Shown here: in pieces, positions 5,020 through 7,865 of the stretch
How positions within the stretch are numbered: the first letter of the stretch is position 1
Layout of the letters: the number at the start of each line of letters is the position of its first letter
From: JBFLYO01 sp040756745
GTDB lineage: Bacteria > Bacteroidota > Ignavibacteria > UBA10030 > UBA6906
DNA: 7,865 nucleotides
Direction: 5' to 3'
Assembly (NCBI GenBank): GCA_040756745.1
Contig: JBFLYO010000060.1
Span: forward strand, 1-7,865
Notes under the pieces: model-generated
The model's input: the letters and a program-made list of their open reading frames with translations, nothing else
Databases searched by the model: none
What the model was told of the DNA's origin: nothing
Made by a program: the position numbers and the translations under genes

Positions 5020-7865
5020 TCAGGTCGTGATCTTCTTTAGATATGCCACTGCCGGCCGAGTGTTCAGCTTTTCCAGAAGATGGTAGGGACGGGGCTCGTC
5101 CGGCTCGGACGCACGCGACACTGCGCTGGCAGGATCCTTCAGATCTCCGAACGTGATCGCACGGGCCGGACACGCCTGTTGACATGCGGTCAAGATCTCG
5201 CCGTCGGCCAGCGCCCGTCGATCGATGCGGGCGTTGTTCTTCGCCTCCACAATCCGCTGCACGCAAAAGGTGCACTTCTCCATCACGCCCGGCGAGCGGA
5301 CGGTGACGTCCGGGTTCAGCTGCCAGTTCAGCGGCTCCGGGATCTCTTGATTGAACCAGTTAAACCGCCGCACCTTGTACGGACAATTGTTGGCACAGTA
5401 GCGGGTACCGATGCAGCGGTTGTATACCTGGCCGTTCAGCCCTTCCTCTGTATGATACGCAGCGTAGACAGGGCAGACCGTTTCACACGGGGCGCTTCCA
5501 CACTGCTGACAAATCACGGGAATGAACCCGGCCCGCTCCTTCGCCGGCTCGTGAGCTTCCCCTTGCTGGTCCGCATAGTACCGGTCGATCCTGATCCACG
5601 CCATCTCCCGGCCGTGTGCTACTTCCTCCATCCCCACAACAGGGACGTTGTTCTCGGCATAGCACGCGGTCACGCAGGCACTACACCCCGTGCACTTGTC
5701 GAGATCGATCGTCATGCCCCAACGGTGAACAGGATAGGTTTGACCGGGATACAGCGACGGTTCCTCGTGCGGTTCGATGACGGGGTTCGCGATGAGTGTC
5801 GTCAGAGGGACTTCCTGGATGATCTCCCGGTCATGCTGCGACTCCGCCTCCTGAACGGATGCAACGTGGATCTTCCCTGGAAGTCGAAGGAGCTCCACTG
5901 TTGTTCCGAACCAGAGGAGTCCTCCGGAGCGGTCCGGTGATGGCTTGGGATCGAGAAGGTCGGCAGCATTCACGCCAACGCCCGTCGCATAACGTCCGTA
6001 GTCATGGTGCCCTTGTCCAAACGGTATGGCGACGAATCCCTTTCGCATGCCTCTGTACACGTGTGCAGGAAGTTCGAAGCGCGCATAGGGGGACGTCACC
6101 TGAACCCGGTCGCCGTTGGCAATGCCGAGACGCGATGCATCCTCCGGACTGATTTCGACCCAGGAACCCCACACAAGGCGCGTCATCGGGTCGGGGAGTT
6201 CCTGCAGCCAGGGTTTGTTCGCGCCGCGTCCGTCGTAATGCGCGACGGAAGGATAGGTGATCAATGTGAACGTCTCCCCTCCGCGCGCTGGAGTTTCCGA
6301 AGGTCCTGCGACATCGGCAGCCGTCAATTCCCTTCTGAGCGTCACCGGCTTGCTTCCCCGGTGCTCCCATATTCCCCCGCGGGCAAGTGTTTCAATCCAG
6401 AATGTTTCAAAGGGCAGTGCCTTGCCGAGCCGAGCATGAATCGCTTTCCACCGCTCCTTCACATACGCGGCAAAATCCGAGTAGAACGCCATCCGGGCAT
6501 TCCCGAGGGATTCGCCGGTCTCCAGAAGGATATCCCCCAGCATCTTCGTCGCGAAGACAGGCTGCATCACGGGTTGCATGAGGCCATGAACGCCGCCCCG
6601 CGGCTCATAGTCCCCCCACGACTCGAGCGAATGATGGAGCGGGAGGATCAATGTTGCACGCGCCGCTGTCTCGTCCATCACGCTGGCGCAAGCCACCACG
6701 AAAGGCACCTTGGCCATCGCCTCGGCGAATCCCGACGAGTGCGGCATCGTAAAGACCGGGTTCACTTCCGAAAGGAACAACGCGGGAACGCCGTCCTTCT
6801 CCATATCGCGCGCCAGACGATCCATGTCGGCATAGCTGTTCACGCGTGATGCGCTCTGGAGGGGTCCGAATCGTACTGATCGGCCCATGTTGCCGCACAC
6901 GTAGTTGAGCAAGAGCACCGCGCCCAGCGTTTGCGTGCCGAACTCTCCTTCCACCACGGGACCTCCCGCCACAGCGAGGCTGCTCTTCGATGCCCCGAAT
7001 TCGCGGGCCAGTGTAACGATCCGCTCCACCGGGAGACCCACAGGCCAGGAAACCTGGTCGGGAGCGAATCCGCGCAGCAACGCGCGAAGGCGATCGACGT
7101 CGGTTGCAGGAACCGCTGCCAGCCCTTCATCCAGGATCACCCGGACCATCGAGAGAGCGAGGTTTCCCAGCATGTCGGGATGCACGTCCAGCCGATGGTC
7201 GGCCGACGCCGCCGTCATGGAGAGTCTCGGGCCAAAGTAGGTGAACCGGCATCGCCGCTTCGGGTCGGCAACGCCTCGCCCGCCTGCAAACTCGCGGCCG
7301 AACTCCACCGGCGACAGCCATGTCTCGAGGAAGTCAGAGCCGAACGAATAGAGGGTGTCAATGCCGGTGAAATCAAAGGTGGGAATCTCTTCGAGGTCAA
7401 ACATCCGTTTGCTTGCCGCCTTCAGCCGTTCGTGGGCAAGGGGTTCGTAACGGTATCGGCGGCGTGAGCCTGTGATAGCGAGCCACTCATCCACAAGCGC
7501 ATCGAGACTGCCGGTGAGGGCAGGTGTCACCCATACGATGTCCTCCCCTCTCCCCTTTGCGGCGATCTCGCGCATGCGCGTGACGATGACGGACTCCGCC
7601 TGCGCCCAGGTCAATTGATCGAAGCCTCCGGCGGCGTTTCTCAGCAGCGGCATCTGGATCCGATCAGGGTTGTACAGCCCCTGAAGCGATGCCTGACCGC
7701 GCGCGCAGAGTGCTCCCTGGTTCACAGGATGCAGCGGATTCCCTTCCGCTTTGGTCGCCCTCCCTTCGCGCACGCGAACGGTCATGCCGCACCCGGCGGG
7801 ACATTCGCGGCACACCGTGGCATACCACACTGAGCGGCCGGGGATGATCTCCTCGTGCGGAATCA
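5020..7865 (-). CDS. actB: ACIII iron-sulfur subunit ActB, MopB-ferredoxin fusion (5' end cut by window)
   Basis: ActB is the large peripheral subunit of ACIII, passing electrons from the ActC quinol site to the heme subunits. The frame stays open to the window edge; the first visible residues before the GTG at 7830 are IPHEEIIPGRS. Numbering from that GTG, the visible part is 936 residues. Residues 1-650 are a molybdopterin-oxidoreductase-like domain. Residues 700-900 are a ferredoxin-like domain with four cysteine groups: Cys713/716/719/723, Cys774/777/782/786, Cys806/812/816 and Cys853/856/883/887. The third group reads CIGT where a four-iron motif would have Cys, which predicts one [3Fe-4S] and three [4Fe-4S] clusters, as in known ACIII. 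Unusually, the N-terminus also keeps a full Cys7/10/14/42 cluster motif. No clear Cys molybdenum ligand is seen in the loop at about 155-180 (FGSDFLETWLSP). A Tat-type signal and the true start must lie upstream, outside the window. The fused form argues against separate PsrA/PsrB-type subunits. Confidence 0.95.
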   Translation of the reverse strand, partial: IPHEEIIPGRSVWYATVCRECPAGCGMTVRVREGRATKAEGNPLHPVNQGALCARGQASLQGLYNPDRIQMPLLRNAAGGFDQLTWAQAESVIVTRMREIAAKGRGEDIVWVTPALTGSLDALVDEWLAITGSRRRYRYEPLAHERLKAASKRMFDLEEIPTFDFTGIDTLYSFGSDFLETWLSPVEFGREFAGGRGVADPKRRCRFTYFGPRLSMTAASADHRLDVHPDMLGNLALSMVRVILDEGLAAVPATDVDRLRALLRGFAPDQVSWPVGLPVERIVTLAREFGASKSSLAVAGGPVVEGEFGTQTLGAVLLLNYVCGNMGRSVRFGPLQSASRVNSYADMDRLARDMEKDGVPALFLSEVNPVFTMPHSSGFAEAMAKVPFVVACASVMDETAARATLILPLHHSLESWGDYEPRGGVHGLMQPVMQPVFATKMLGDILLETGESLGNARMAFYSDFAAYVKERWKAIHARLGKALPFETFWIETLARGGIWEHRGSKPVTLRRELTAADVAGPSETPARGGETFTLITYPSVAHYDGRGANKPWLQELPDPMTRLVWGSWVEISPEDASRLGIANGDRVQVTSPYARFELPAHVYRGMRKGFVAIPFGQGHHDYGRYATGVGVNAADLLDPKPSPDRSGGLLWFGTTVELLRLPGKIHVASVQEAESQHDREIIQEVPLTTLIANPVIEPHEEPSLYPGQTYPVHRWGMTIDLDKCTGCSACVTACYAENNVPVVGMEEVAHGREMAWIRIDRYYADQQGEAHEPAKERAGFIPVICQQCGSAPCETVCPVYAAYHTEEGLNGQVYNRCIGTRYCANNCPYKVRRFNWFNQEIPEPLNWQLNPDVTVRSPGVMEKCTFCVQRIVEAKNNARIDRRALADGEILTACQQACPARAITFGDLKDPASAVSRASEPDEPRPYHLLEKLNTRPAVAYLKKITT

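Noticed and set aside
3711..5030. Plus-strand open frame of 439 codons opposite actC
   Set aside because: It lies wholly antisense to a clear NrfD-type gene. Its product is extremely rich in charged residues (Glu, Asp, Arg), which is what the reverse complement of hydrophobic codons gives. No ribosome binding site or known fold is seen.
5080..6849. Plus-strand open frames of 286 codons (5080-5940) and 281 codons (6004-6849) opposite actB
   Set aside because: Both are antisense to conserved ActB coding sequence, are Arg/His-rich, and have no supporting start signal.
7828..7830. GTG at 7830 as the actB start codon
   Set aside because: The frame is open to the window edge with ActB-like residues (EEIIPGRS) before it, and starting here would leave the protein without an export signal and only six residues before the first cluster Cys.
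5020..7865. Polysulfide, thiosulfate or nitrite (Nrf) reductase in place of ACIII
   Set aside because: The fused MopB-ferredoxin protein, the Thr-substituted third cluster, the DUF3341 protein, the second NrfD-like protein and the monoheme lipoprotein in this order together fit only ACIII.

Overview
The window holds two blocks: an insertion sequence at the left end, and most of an operon for Alternative Complex III (ACIII) on the minus strand. ACIII is a membrane quinol:cytochrome c (or quinol:high-potential donor) oxidoreductase that replaces the bc1 complex in many bacteria. Gene order along the minus strand is actB (5' end outside the window), actC, actD, actE, actF. By the usual order, the pentaheme cytochrome gene actA should lie just beyond the right edge.

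Positions 1-1369 are a complete-looking IS256-family element. It has imperfect 30-bp terminal inverted repeats (23/30 matches) and one transposase gene on the plus strand with all three DDE residues. The left end of the element is base 1 of the window, so the left flank and any target duplication cannot be seen. This fits a contig that breaks at a repeated element. The right end lies 37 bp past the actF stop codon, so the transposase and the act operon are convergent with no obvious terminator between them.

Positions 1407-7865 are almost wholly coding. actC/actD, actD/actE and actE/actF each overlap by four bases (ATGA), and actB and actC are 19 bp apart, so this is one tightly coupled transcription unit. 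ActB is a fusion of a molybdopterin-oxidoreductase-like domain and a four-cluster ferredoxin domain. ActC and ActF are NrfD-type ten-helix membrane proteins, ActD is a two-helix membrane anchor, and ActE is a monoheme cytochrome c lipoprotein. In the known mechanism quinol is oxidised at ActC, and electrons pass through the ActB clusters to the ActA/ActE hemes and on to a terminal oxidase.

The organism is a respiring Gram-negative-type bacterium of moderately high GC. A member of the Bacteroidota/Chlorobi/Ignavibacteria neighbourhood would fit, but ACIII also occurs in Acidobacteria, Planctomycetes, Chloroflexi and others, so the phylum is not settled. The system is known rather than new. The points most worth checking are an intact four-cysteine cluster motif at the N-terminus of ActB, where the characterised ACIII enzymes as I recall them lack a cluster, and a degenerate heptamer repeat that forms the 3' end of actF.
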